From positions 1 through 31,342 of the forward strand of contig CAZNYM010000021.1 of assembly GCA_964577255.1 (NCBI GenBank): a stretch of 31,342 nt of DNA, read 5' to 3'. The DNA is from Micavibrio_C sp964577255 (GTDB lineage: Bacteria; Pseudomonadota; Alphaproteobacteria; Micavibrionales; Micavibrionaceae). Both the position numbers and the translations under genes were made by a program. Shown here piece by piece: positions 5,766-15,666 of this stretch. Each line of letters opens with the position of its first letter. Position 1 is the first letter of the stretch. The notes below the pieces were generated by a model that did not search any database, was not told the DNA's origin, and saw only the letters and a program-made list of their open reading frames with translations.

Positions 5766-7931
5766 TTACTTGTCGAAGCGGGCGATGTTGCCGTCATAGC
5801 TCTTGATGAATTCGTTGAATTTCTCAAGCGGCACGGGGCGGGAGTAGCGGTAGCCCTGAACCTCGTCGCAGCCCTCGGCCTTGAGGAAATCCTCGTGCTC
5901 GCGGGTTTCGACGCCCTCGGCGATGACCTTAAGGCTGAGCGAGTGCCCCAGGCGCACGATGGTGCGGGCGATGGCGGCGTCGTCGGGGTTGTTGAGAGCG
6001 TTGCGGATGAAGGACTGGTCGATCTTGAGGCGGTCGATCGGGAACTGGCGCAGGTAGGAGAGGGACGAATAGCCGGTGCCGAAGTCGTCAATCGCGAGCT
6101 CCACGCCCAGATTGTGCAGGCGCTGAAGCGTGTCGATGGTGTGGGTGATGTCTTCCATGAACACGCTTTCAGTCACCTCAAGCTCGAGCAGGTGCGGCGG
6201 CAGGCCGGTTTCAGCCAGGGTCCGCTCGGTGAAACCGACGAGATCGCTTTGATAGAACTGTGCGCCTGAGACGTTGACGGCGATGCGGATGTGATGGCCG
6301 GCCTTGTGCCAGGCGGCCGCGGCTTCGCAACCCGTGCGCATGACCATCTCGCCGATCGGGACGATCAGGCCGGATTGCTCGGCGATGGGGATGAATTCGA
6401 CCGGGGGAATGAAGGCGCCGCCTTCCTTGCTGCTGTTGGGTTTCCACCAACGGATCAGCGCTTCGGCGCCGATCACCTTGCCGGTGCTTAGCTCCAGCTG
6501 CGGCTGGAAGTGCAGGGAAAGCTGTTTTTTCTCGAGCGCGTCGCGCAGGTCGCGCAGCATCTGGAAGCGCAGTTGCACGGCACGGTCGAAATCCTCGGAA
6601 TATTCCTTGATCGTGTCGCGGCCTTCTTCCTTGGCGCGGTTGAGCGCGATGTCGGCGTTTTTCAGAACCTGGTCGGGATCGATGCCGTCGTCGGGGTAAG
6701 TCGAGACCCCTACAGAGGAGCGGATCTGGAAGTTTTCATTGAAGACCTTGAACGGTTCGCCGCGGATGATGCCGATCACGCGCTCGGCGATGTCGCGGCC
6801 GCTGCTGGCGGTGCCGGTCAGCGGCATGGTGACGGCGAACTCGTCCTCGCCCGAGCGGGCGACGACGGCGGATTCGGGCATGGAAGCGCGCAGGCGCTTG
6901 CCGACCGCGCGCAGGATCGCATCGCCCACGTTGTGGCCCATCGAATCGTTGATGTCCTTGAAGTGATCGAGATCCATGGTGATGACGGTGAAACGCTGGT
7001 TGTTGTCGGCTTCCTGCGCCTTGGCCATTTCGTTAAGCTTCTGCAGGAACAGCGTGCGGTTGGGCAGGCCGGTGAGAGTGTCGTAATAAGCGAGCTTGTG
7101 GATTTGATCCTCGGCCGCGCTCTTGATCTGCTTGAGGTTGCGGGCGTTCTGGCGGATCAGCGTCAGCGCCATTTCGATGGCGCCGCCGATTTCGTCATTG
7201 GGCTCGAAGGGGGAATCCTCGGTGCGGGGATTCTCGGGGTTCTCGGCGGCGCGGCGCAGATTGTCGCGCAGGAACAGGATCGGCTCAAGCAGCCAGTGCC
7301 CCAGCGCCATCATAAGAACAGTGGTGACGAAGGCCGACATCAGCAGCATGACGAGGATGGTCTGGCTGACATGGTTCATCACCTGCGCCTGGACATGGCT
7401 TGAATCGATGCGGGCCACGATCATGTAGGGGCGGCCGAGCGCCGAAGGACGCAGGACGACTTCGTAAGCCATGCCGTCGGTGCTGTGGTAGGAGGCGGCG
7501 CTCGCGGGGTTGCGGTTCACGAGGCTGATGGCCAGCGGCTCGCCGAACGTCTTCAGCAGCATCAGGTCGGCGGTGTAGATCGCCAGGCCGTTCAGCTTGG
7601 TGGTGGTGATGAGGCGATTGCCCTGCTCGTCGCTGATGGGCGATTTGAGAAGGTCGGTGATGCCCTGTTCCAGCATCGGCACGATGGCGGACCGCGCCGT
7701 TTCCGTGAGTTCGTTCAGACGCTCCTGACGGTAGGAATTGATGGTCATGCTCAGGATGCTGACCTGCACCGTCAGGATGGTCAAGAACACCACCATGGTG
7801 ATGCGCCAGCTCAAGCGGCTCTTCCAGATCGGCACCGAAGACGATGTCAGCCGGCGCCCGAGCGAACGGGTAGCGCTCCGGGTTTCTGTATTGCCAGCCT
7901 CTTTTGTCATGTCGTTTGCTGTTACACGCAC
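5766..7931 (-). CDS. membrane-bound GGDEF-EAL protein, probably a c-di-GMP phosphodiesterase
   Basis: Two-transmembrane signalling protein of 721 residues. TM1 is about 44-63, then a periplasmic sensor region (64-188), TM2 about 190-212, a HAMP-like segment (213-265), GGDEF (about 275-445) and EAL (about 460-715). The cyclase signature is degenerate: RSGEDEF at 359-365 instead of R-x-GGDEF, and the inhibitory-site RxxD is MPES, so cyclase activity is unlikely. The EAL domain keeps its catalytic set: E490-A-L-x-R, N553 in NVSG, E585/E588 in ELEVTES, D615-D616 in DDFGTGYS, K636 in KIDQSF, and E672 in AEGVET. It should hydrolyse c-di-GMP to pGpG, with the degenerate GGDEF perhaps binding GTP as an allosteric domain. 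A start at residue 8 (7910) is an alternative. It may share a transcript with aroA downstream. Confidence 0.93.
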   Translation of the reverse strand: MRVTANDMTKEAGNTETRSATRSLGRRLTSSSVPIWKSRLSWRITMVVFLTILTVQVSILSMTINSYRQERLNELTETARSAIVPMLEQGITDLLKSPISDEQGNRLITTTKLNGLAIYTADLMLLKTFGEPLAISLVNRNPASAASYHSTDGMAYEVVLRPSALGRPYMIVARIDSSHVQAQVMNHVSQTILVMLLMSAFVTTVLMMALGHWLLEPILFLRDNLRRAAENPENPRTEDSPFEPNDEIGGAIEMALTLIRQNARNLKQIKSAAEDQIHKLAYYDTLTGLPNRTLFLQKLNEMAKAQEADNNQRFTVITMDLDHFKDINDSMGHNVGDAILRAVGKRLRASMPESAVVARSGEDEFAVTMPLTGTASSGRDIAERVIGIIRGEPFKVFNENFQIRSSVGVSTYPDDGIDPDQVLKNADIALNRAKEEGRDTIKEYSEDFDRAVQLRFQMLRDLRDALEKKQLSLHFQPQLELSTGKVIGAEALIRWWKPNSSKEGGAFIPPVEFIPIAEQSGLIVPIGEMVMRTGCEAAAAWHKAGHHIRIAVNVSGAQFYQSDLVGFTERTLAETGLPPHLLELEVTESVFMEDITHTIDTLQRLHNLGVELAIDDFGTGYSSLSYLRQFPIDRLKIDQSFIRNALNNPDDAAIARTIVRLGHSLSLKVIAEGVETREHEDFLKAEGCDEVQGYRYSRPVPLEKFNEFIKSYDGNIARFDK

Positions 7932-8099
7932 GTTGAATCACTACCAAAAGATGTCAAAGGAATCCCTTCGGTACACGAAGAAGAATAAGCAAAGATGAAT
8001 CCGGACGCTCCCCCTTTTCCATCCTACGCCAGAAGTCATTAACAACACTTTAGCGGCAGCGCAAAAACGGGTGGGTGACGGGCGTTAACCCTTTGAAAA

Positions 8100-8130
8100 A
8101 GCTTTTATTTTCGATATATACAAAAAAGCT
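8100..8130 (-). terminator. weak AT-rich inverted repeat downstream of the dihydroorotase gene
   Basis: AGCTTTT (8100-8106) and AAAAGCT (8124-8130) form a 7-bp inverted repeat with a 17-base spacer; read on the minus strand the second arm is followed by T-rich sequence. The stem is short and AT-rich, so termination is only a possibility. It sits in the 260-base gap 7932-8191, which otherwise holds an AT-rich patch that may include the promoter of the GGDEF-EAL gene. I saw no gene in this gap. Confidence 0.25.
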
Positions 8131-8191
8131 AAAATACAAGCGACCAGGGAGGGGCGCGCTTGTGGAAAACAGGGGTTTCGGCGGGGAAAAA

Positions 8192-9571
8192 TCAGGCCGT
8201 GCGCGCGAGCGCCGCCGGAGCCTTCTGCGCCCCGGGGCCGAGCACCTCGCGGAAGCGCACTGGTTGTCCCGCCGGCAGGCCGGCAAGCTCGCCGTCGCGC
8301 ATCACGGCGTGCCCGCGCACGATGGTGGCCAGGGGCCAGCCGGTGACGGTCATGCCGTCGAAGGGGGTCCAGGGCGATTTGCTTTTTTGCTGGGCGTTGG
8401 TGATGGTCTTGCGCGCCTTGAGGTCGACGATGGTGAAATCGGCGTCGTAACCGGGGCTGATCCGGCCCTTGTTGGCGATCTGGTGCACGCGCGCGGGGCC
8501 GGCACTGGTGAGGTCGACGAAACGCTCGAGGCTCAGGCGGCCCTCGTGGACATGATTGAGCATGATCGGCACCATCGTCTGCACGCCCGGCGTGCCGCTC
8601 GGGCTCGCCGGATATTCCTTGGCCTTTTCCTCAAGCGTGTGCGGCGCGTGGTCGGAGCCGAGGATGTCGACCAGGCCGTTGCGCACGGCTTGCCACAAGG
8701 CGTCCTGATGGTGCTTTTCGCGGATCGGCGGGTTCTGCTGGGCCTTCGATCCGAATTTTTGATAGCAATCGGGCGCGAACAGCGTCAGGTGGTTGGGCAG
8801 CACTTCGATGGTGGCGATGTCACGATTCTGCGCCAGCAATTCCATCTCCTCGCGCGTGGTGATGTGCAGCACATGCACGCGCCGCCCGCATTTGCGCGCC
8901 AGGCGCAGCAGGCGGGAAGTGGCACTGAGGCAGGATTCAGCCGAGCGCCAGACCGGGTGCAGTGTGACGTCGTGTGAATCGCCCAGGATGGTTTTCTTGT
9001 TGGCGTTCATCATCATTTCGTCTTCGGCGTGCACGGCGACCACGCGCTTGCCGTTGCGCAGCACGGCTTCGACTTCCTCGTCGGTGGCGGAGAGCAAATC
9101 GCCCGTGCTCGAACCCATGAAAATCTTGATTCCACAGACGCCGGGCAGGTTTTCCCATTCGCCCAGCATGGAGGCGTTGTTCTTGGTCCCGCCGAAATAA
9201 AAGGCGTAATCGACGTACGAATTTTCCGCCGCGATATTCATCTTGCGGGCGAATTCCTCGGGCGTGGTGGTCAGCGGATTGGTGTTCGGCATTTCAAAGA
9301 ACGCCGTGACACCGCCCGCGGCGGCGGCCATCGAGCCGTGCTCGATATCTTCTTTATGAGTGAGGCCCGGCTCGCGGAAATGCACCTGGGTGTCGATCAC
9401 GCCCGGCAGGACGTGCAGGCCACGGCAGGGGATGGTTTCCCGTGCCTGTGCTTCCGACAGGTCGCCCAGGGCGGCGATGCGCCCCTCCCGCACGCCGATA
9501 TCGGCGATCGTCGTCAGGCCGGGAAGGAGGGCGGTACCGCCCTTGAGCAGCAGATCGAAAGTTTCAGGCAC
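8192..9571 (-). CDS. pyrC: class I dihydroorotase (amidohydrolase superfamily)
   Basis: Cyclises carbamoyl-aspartate to dihydroorotate in pyrimidine synthesis; 459 residues, right for the class I (bacterial, PyrB-associated) type. Visible features are GVIDTQVHFREPG (57-69), EMPNTNP (93-99), the expected carboxylated lysine K149 in GIKIFMGSSTG, H181 in HAED, H236 in HVLHITT, D307 in GSDHAPHT, and a C-terminal beta segment GYDADFTIVDL. The metal-site motif is normally D-x-H-x-H; here it is D60-T-Q62-V-H64, so one histidine ligand is glutamine. Catalytic activity is probable because all other ligands are present, but some class I relatives are inactive partners, so a paralogous role or allantoinase/hydantoinase-like substrate cannot be excluded. 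It lies 14 bases downstream of the redoxin gene, not next to pyrB, which is absent here. Confidence 0.88.
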   Translation of the reverse strand: MPETFDLLLKGGTALLPGLTTIADIGVREGRIAALGDLSEAQARETIPCRGLHVLPGVIDTQVHFREPGLTHKEDIEHGSMAAAAGGVTAFFEMPNTNPLTTTPEEFARKMNIAAENSYVDYAFYFGGTKNNASMLGEWENLPGVCGIKIFMGSSTGDLLSATDEEVEAVLRNGKRVVAVHAEDEMMMNANKKTILGDSHDVTLHPVWRSAESCLSATSRLLRLARKCGRRVHVLHITTREEMELLAQNRDIATIEVLPNHLTLFAPDCYQKFGSKAQQNPPIREKHHQDALWQAVRNGLVDILGSDHAPHTLEEKAKEYPASPSGTPGVQTMVPIMLNHVHEGRLSLERFVDLTSAGPARVHQIANKGRISPGYDADFTIVDLKARKTITNAQQKSKSPWTPFDGMTVTGWPLATIVRGHAVMRDGELAGLPAGQPVRFREVLGPGAQKAPAALARTA

Positions 9572-9585
9572 GGGATATTCCTTCC

Positions 9586-10203
9586 TTATTCGGGTTTGTA
9601 TTTCACGCTGCAGCCATAAGGTTGCGTGGCGGCGGTTTCGACCGGCTTGCCGGCGGCAACGGCGTCAAGTGCGGCCGTCACGTAGTTGGTGGCGGTGGCG
9701 ATGCCGTCCTGGCGCGGGCTCGGGTCGCTGTCGATCGCGCCCGCGTAGACCAGCACGCCCTGCGGATCAATTACGAACATGTGCGGCGTGGTTTTGGCTT
9801 CGTAGAGATGGCCGATTTCACCCGAAGCGTCGATGATGCGCGCGGTCGCCTTCGCACCCTGCTCGGCGATCACTTTGTTGGTTTCTTCGGCATTGTTGTG
9901 GCCTTCCATGCCCTCGGCTGAGGAATTGATGCTGAGCCAGATCACACCCTTGCCGGTCGCGTCTTCCTGCAGTTTCTGCATGTTTTTGGAGTCGTAATGC
10001 TTGATCACGAACGGGCATTGCGGGTTGGTCCATTCCAGAACCACGGTCTTGCCCTTGTAATCGGAAAGCTTGACGGCGTTGCCGTTACTGTCGGTGCCGG
10101 TGAAATCGGGGGCGGGCTGGCCGATCGCGGGGGCGGCCAGGGCCGGCGCCGCGAGAGACAGAAGGGCGAGGCCCGTCAGCACGAGGGTTTTGAAGTTCTT
10201 CAT
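9586..10203 (-). CDS. periplasmic peroxiredoxin-like (AhpC/TSA, redoxin) protein
   Basis: Exported thioredoxin-fold protein of 205 residues. The signal peptide is about residues 1-23 (MKNFKTLVLTGLALL, cleavage after ALA-A). The AhpC/TSA fold follows with the active site WTNPQCPFVIKHY: one cysteine (C63) where peroxiredoxins have PxxxTxxC, and no CxxC. T139-P140 is the cis-Pro, and a second conserved-looking cysteine, C198, sits in QPYGCSVKY at the C-terminus and could be a resolving residue. Families with this QCPFV/GCSVKY pair are usually annotated thioredoxin family or redoxin. The gene is directly downstream of the DsbD/ScsB-like transporter (36-base gap), which suggests that transporter supplies its electrons. 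AAGGGGTGAG provides a good ribosome site. The exact substrate (peroxide or protein disulfide) cannot be told from sequence. Confidence 0.87.
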   Translation of the reverse strand: MKNFKTLVLTGLALLSLAAPALAAPAIGQPAPDFTGTDSNGNAVKLSDYKGKTVVLEWTNPQCPFVIKHYDSKNMQKLQEDATGKGVIWLSINSSAEGMEGHNNAEETNKVIAEQGAKATARIIDASGEIGHLYEAKTTPHMFVIDPQGVLVYAGAIDSDPSPRQDGIATATNYVTAALDAVAAGKPVETAATQPYGCSVKYKPE

Positions 10204-10239
10204 AAGTACTCACCCCTTGGGGGTTGGATAACTAAGGTT

Positions 10240-12480
10240 TTAATACCCCAGCTTCTCCCTGACAAGAGCGGGGGTCAGAAGCTGCGGCAGGACTACGGGC
10301 GCTGGGCGCTGCCCCGTGGCCGCGTCGCGGGCGCCGTGAAAGACGTAGAGCGGCACGCCGTTACGTCCATAGCCGTCGAGATAGGCGGTGATGGCGGCAT
10401 CGCGATTGGTCCAATCGCCCCGGACCAGACTTATATTATGCTGCGCGAACAGGGCTTTGGTCGCGGGTACGTCGAGCGCTGCCTTTTCGTTGATCTTGCA
10501 GGTGATGCACCAGGCCGCCGTCATGTTGACGAATATGGGGTTATCACCGCGCAGCAATTCGTCAAGCGCGGCCGGGGTGTAAGAGATGACGCTTTCGTCC
10601 GCGGGGGCGGCTGAGGGGAGCGCGTGCGGGCGTTTAATTTCGGCAAGCGGCGCCGCCAGCATCAACAGCACGAGCGGCATGAGGAAGAAGGTGACGATGG
10701 CGCGGGCGAACCCCTGCGCCGGGCGGCGCGGCCAGGCCCACAGGCCGAAACCCAGGCCGATCAGGCCCGTGAGCGCTCCCGCGAGACCGAGCGTGCTGGT
10801 CTGCTGCGCGAACACCCATACCAGCCAGGCGACGGAGCCGAACAGGGGGAAAGCCAGGAACTGCTTGAAGGTGTTCATCCATGCGCCGGGTTTAGGCAGA
10901 AGCTTGCGCAGCGGCGGCACGATCGTGAGCAGCAGATATGGAAGCGCAAGACCGAAACCAAGCGCCATGAACACGGCGAACGCCATCGGCGCCGATTGCG
11001 TGAGGGCGTAGCCAAGCGCCGCCCCCATGAACGGCGCGGTGCAGGGCGTGGCGACCAGCACCGCCAGCACGCCGGTGAAGAAATCGCCCGCATGGCCGCC
11101 GCGCGCGGCAAGATGTGCGCCCGCATTCGCCAGACCTCCACCGAACGCAAACACGCCGGCAAGGTTGAGCCCAAGCGCGAAGAGCAGAAGCGCCAGCGCA
11201 TACACCACCGCCGGATTTTGCAGCTGGAACCCCCAGCCGATCTCCGCGCCGCCGGCCTTGAGGCCCATCAGCAGCCCGCCTAGCAGGGCAAAGCTCGTCA
11301 GCACGCCCGCAGTGTAGATGACACCATGAAGGGCCGCGTGCGATTGTTCGCGCGCGCTCATGCTTGAAAGGTGCAATGCCTTGAGGGAGAGCACTGGGAA
11401 CACGCACGGCATCAGGTTGAGAACCAGCCCGCCCAGGAGCGCGAACAAAAGCGCGGCGACGAAGGTAAGGGGCGCGGGCGCAGTAGCGCGGGTTTCACCG
11501 CCAGGGATCACCGGTTCTGCGGCAGCGTCCGTCGCGGCAGGCGCCGGCGTTGGTGCCGGTTTTTCCTGCAGAGCGGCGCGCGCTTTTTTGATCGCCTGGT
11601 AATTGAGCCAGGCCGGATCGGGTGCGGCGGTCAGATCGAGCGCCATGCGGTGGCCGTTTGCATCCCTGTAGACCATAAGGGCGCGGATCTCCTTTAATTC
11701 CTCGAGCGGCCGGTCGCCGCGCCATTGCGTCATGCGCAGATAGCGGCCGCGATTGGCGGAATATTCTTTCATGACCGTGACGGTGGGAGCGGTATTCTCC
11801 ACCACGCCCCACTCATAAGGGATCAGGTTTATTCCAGTGACGGCGATGCGCGGCGGAAAGATGCCGGGCAGGACGAAATCGAGGTCGAGCACGAAAAAAT
11901 CGCCGCGCGTGTGATAGCGCGCGGTCCAGTCGATCTTTTCGGGCAGGGCGTTCATCGCTTCGTCGATATAGGCGGTGTTGTCGGAGGCCTGGCCGTCATT
12001 GAGCGTGATGCTGTGCGTGCTGGTTTCGGGGATGCAGATGTCGCTGCAGACAAGAAGATCGACCTGGGCCTCGAGCGTCAGCGGCCCGGCGGGCAGGGTG
12101 TCGGGCAGCACCAGCTGCTGCAGCAGGGTGACTTTTTTCTCGTAGCCGTAATTGACGATGCCGGCGACATTGATCTCAAGCGGCACGGGCCACAGCGTTT
12201 CGGCGATGGCGGCGCCTTCCGGCAGCTTCCATTTGATGATCGGCGCGATGCCAGAATCGCCGGGATTGGTCCAGTAGCTGTGCCAGCCGTCATCGATGGT
12301 CTGTTCGATGGCGATGAGGATCATGTCGTTGCCTTCGACGGTGGTGCGCTCGGGCACCAGCCGCACCTGGACATGATTCTTCTGCGCGGTCTGCGGCGCG
12401 GTGTCCTGCGCCCGCGCCAAGCCGGGACACGACAGGATCAGCGTCAGGATCAGACCGAAAAGGGTGGCTCGCTTTTTCAT
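10240..12480 (-). CDS. DsbD/ScsB-type thiol:disulfide interchange transporter
   Basis: Inner-membrane reductant transporter moving electrons from cytoplasmic thioredoxin to the periplasm; 746 residues. Order: signal peptide (about 1-24, LTLILSCPGLARA), a large N-terminal periplasmic domain of the ScsB/DsbD type (25-330) with the C145-x3-C149 pair in VCSDICIPE, a Pro/Ala linker (306-337), a DsbD transmembrane core of about eight helices (338-612) with C359 in NLMPCVFP and C480 in ATPCTAPF, and a C-terminal thioredoxin-like domain with AAWCITCK (C658, C661). All three cysteine pairs needed for the relay are present. The long N-terminal domain and W-x-x-Y-W-x-N-P-G-D-S-G motif favour ScsB over classical DsbD. 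It heads a minus-strand run with the redoxin and dihydroorotase genes. A TATACA near 12492-12497 could be its -10. Confidence 0.93.
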   Translation of the reverse strand: MKKRATLFGLILTLILSCPGLARAQDTAPQTAQKNHVQVRLVPERTTVEGNDMILIAIEQTIDDGWHSYWTNPGDSGIAPIIKWKLPEGAAIAETLWPVPLEINVAGIVNYGYEKKVTLLQQLVLPDTLPAGPLTLEAQVDLLVCSDICIPETSTHSITLNDGQASDNTAYIDEAMNALPEKIDWTARYHTRGDFFVLDLDFVLPGIFPPRIAVTGINLIPYEWGVVENTAPTVTVMKEYSANRGRYLRMTQWRGDRPLEELKEIRALMVYRDANGHRMALDLTAAPDPAWLNYQAIKKARAALQEKPAPTPAPAATDAAAEPVIPGGETRATAPAPLTFVAALLFALLGGLVLNLMPCVFPVLSLKALHLSSMSAREQSHAALHGVIYTAGVLTSFALLGGLLMGLKAGGAEIGWGFQLQNPAVVYALALLLFALGLNLAGVFAFGGGLANAGAHLAARGGHAGDFFTGVLAVLVATPCTAPFMGAALGYALTQSAPMAFAVFMALGFGLALPYLLLTIVPPLRKLLPKPGAWMNTFKQFLAFPLFGSVAWLVWVFAQQTSTLGLAGALTGLIGLGFGLWAWPRRPAQGFARAIVTFFLMPLVLLMLAAPLAEIKRPHALPSAAPADESVISYTPAALDELLRGDNPIFVNMTAAWCITCKINEKAALDVPATKALFAQHNISLVRGDWTNRDAAITAYLDGYGRNGVPLYVFHGARDAATGQRPAPVVLPQLLTPALVREKLGY

Positions 12481-12548
12481 GGTGGGAGTAATGTATAGTG
12501 CTCAAGACCTTTAAAAAACCCCGGAAAGGCGAAAGCTCAGACGCAAAA

Positions 12549-12578
12549 CTTGACATATTGTTGTATTTTACGCTACAT
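12549..12578 (+). promoter_or_regulatory. candidate sigma-70 promoter for the orphan gene at 12602
   Basis: CTTGACA (12549-12555) is a strong alphaproteobacterial -35; CTACAT (12573-12578) after 17 bases is a fair match to the CTATAT-like -10 seen in this class. Transcription would begin about 15-20 bases before the GTG start, leaving just enough room for the AAGGAG at 12590-12595. Confidence 0.55.
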
Positions 12579-12601
12579 CGCTCCCGAAAAAGGAGAATAG
12601 C

Positions 12602-13006
12602 GTGACTGAACAAGTGAGAGACATATACAGCACAAGCCACATGGCGTTTCTTGTTGCTTCTAAAAAAGAAGGAATTCGCGCCATTGTGATTTGTGAAGAC
12701 GCAGTAAGCTGGCAAGCCTGCTTAAAAAGTCTTGCAACGGTTTTTTCAGGCCTTAGGACGGGATGCCCTGAAAGTCATGGCCCTGACATGAATCTCGCTT
12801 TCAAGTTTATGCAAGAAGACGCTAGAAAAGACGAACCTAAAGGGTTTGGATATATAGGGTTTCCCAGTGCTGTCTATGCCACTGATCTCTTCAAGGTCGC
12901 CAGCAGAGAGTGTCCTGCCGCGCGCCTCAGTGTCTATGAGGTAAATCCGGACGATTGTTTTGTTCCCTTCAGGCTCCTGAAACCGCTTACCTGCAATCCT
13001 TCTTAA
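12602..13006 (+). CDS. hypothetical protein, 134 aa, GTG start
   Basis: I do not recognise a family. The GTG at 12602 has a near-ideal AAGGAG 6 bases upstream and a promoter-like CTTGACA before it, so the gene is probably real. The product is a mixed alpha/beta cytosolic protein with an N-terminal strand-helix pattern (HMAFLVASKKEGIRAIVICEDAVSW, here read in pieces), a central charged helix (FKFMQEDARKDEP) and five cysteines without a clear metal motif. By eye it is more AT-rich than the flanking dsbD-like and acetoacetate-CoA ligase genes, which suggests separate acquisition or relaxed codon use. The acetoacetate-CoA ligase ATG follows 32 bases after its stop, so the two may be co-transcribed by read-through. 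Confidence 0.7.
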   Translation: MTEQVRDIYSTSHMAFLVASKKEGIRAIVICEDAVSWQACLKSLATVFSGLRTGCPESHGPDMNLAFKFMQEDARKDEPKGFGYIGFPSAVYATDLFKVASRECPAARLSVYEVNPDDCFVPFRLLKPLTCNPS

Positions 13007-13038
13007 CCCTCTTGTCCGTGTCCTTTGGCTGTGCTGCA

Positions 13039-15027
<1,989 letters not shown>

Positions 15028-15045
15028 TGCTTGAACTGTAAGGAC

Positions 15046-15077
15046 GAAAAACACAGGCCCGTGAAACGGGGTTTTTT
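15046..15077. terminator. intrinsic terminator, possibly bidirectional
   Basis: CCCGT (15058-15062), loop GAA, ACGGG (15066-15070), then G and a run of six T (15072-15077). An A-run (15046-15051) on the other side gives a T-run on the minus strand, so the element could end both the acetoacetate-CoA ligase transcript and the converging 138-residue hypothetical gene. Confidence 0.65.
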
Positions 15078-15096
15078 CTTATCAATGCGATTCTTC

Positions 15097-15513
15097 CTAG
15101 AGCGGCGACGGGAACGACGATCTAACGATAGTACCATAGTGCTCTTCGGGAACTCTACCATAGCGCTCTTCGTGAGCTTTTCTAACGCGATTCTTTTCAT
15201 CCGGCGTCAAATTTTCATTTACCTGCAAAGAATATGCGACGTTGGCTTTTTTCCCGTCAGAATATTTGAAATAAACCATTTTATCTTCGGGGATGCTGGC
15301 AACGTGAGACAAGCCAGGCCGGTTATCGTTTTTAGGTTTCGGGGTACCGTCGACCTCAAAGCCAACAAACTCATCCGTCATGCAGGTATCGTACCTATAA
15401 ACCTTGCCGTCGCGCGCATCGCAAACAATGCAGGGGAGAGATTCAGGTCTCGTATCGGAGCTATATTGATCTGCAGATTTCCTCAAAACTTCAAACAAGT
15501 GAAAATTGGCCAT
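15097..15513 (-). CDS. hypothetical protein, 138 aa
   Basis: Unknown function. The ATG at 15513 has GGGGAG about 7 bases upstream. The product is a soluble, charged protein with beta-rich N-terminal two thirds (LPCIVCDARDGKVYRYDTC, DEFVGFEVDG, KMVYFKYSDGKKANVAYSLQV) and a helical, Glu/Arg/Lys-rich C-terminus (LTPDEKNRVRKAHEERYGRVPEEH). The C-x-x-C in PCIVCDARDG plus a later Cys might bind a metal but no full set is obvious. Base composition by eye is AT-richer than the ligase and aminotransferase on either side. It converges on the ligase gene with a shared terminator and is divergent from the aminotransferase. Confidence 0.7.
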   Translation of the reverse strand: MANFHLFEVLRKSADQYSSDTRPESLPCIVCDARDGKVYRYDTCMTDEFVGFEVDGTPKPKNDNRPGLSHVASIPEDKMVYFKYSDGKKANVAYSLQVNENLTPDEKNRVRKAHEERYGRVPEEHYGTIVRSSFPSPL

Positions 15514-15638
15514 GGCAAGGCTCCCCTGTTCCTTTGGTTCACAAACGCAAGCTCAGGTTAGCAATGGGGATCATGTTTTTCCAGAAAAAACAGGAACCCC
15601 TTGACTTTGTTGCAATTTTTATGTCAAAAATAAAGCTG

Positions 15639-15650
15639 TTTGATATCAAA
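15639..15650. promoter_or_regulatory. 12-bp perfect palindrome upstream of the aminotransferase gene
   Basis: TTTGATATCAAA is fully self-complementary and ends 16 bases before the ATG at 15667. It could be an operator or chance. A TTGACT at 15601-15606 lies upstream, but no -10 at proper spacing was seen. Confidence 0.3.
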
Positions 15651-15666
15651 GCCCTGAGCCGCCTTT

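Noticed and set aside
5031..6269. Long plus-strand frame (412 residues)
   Set aside because: It runs antisense through aroA and the GGDEF-EAL gene, both strongly supported, and has no domain signature; a GC-rich shadow frame.
15601..15635. TTGACT as a promoter for the aminotransferase gene
   Set aside because: No -10 hexamer at 15-19 bases, so not called as a promoter.
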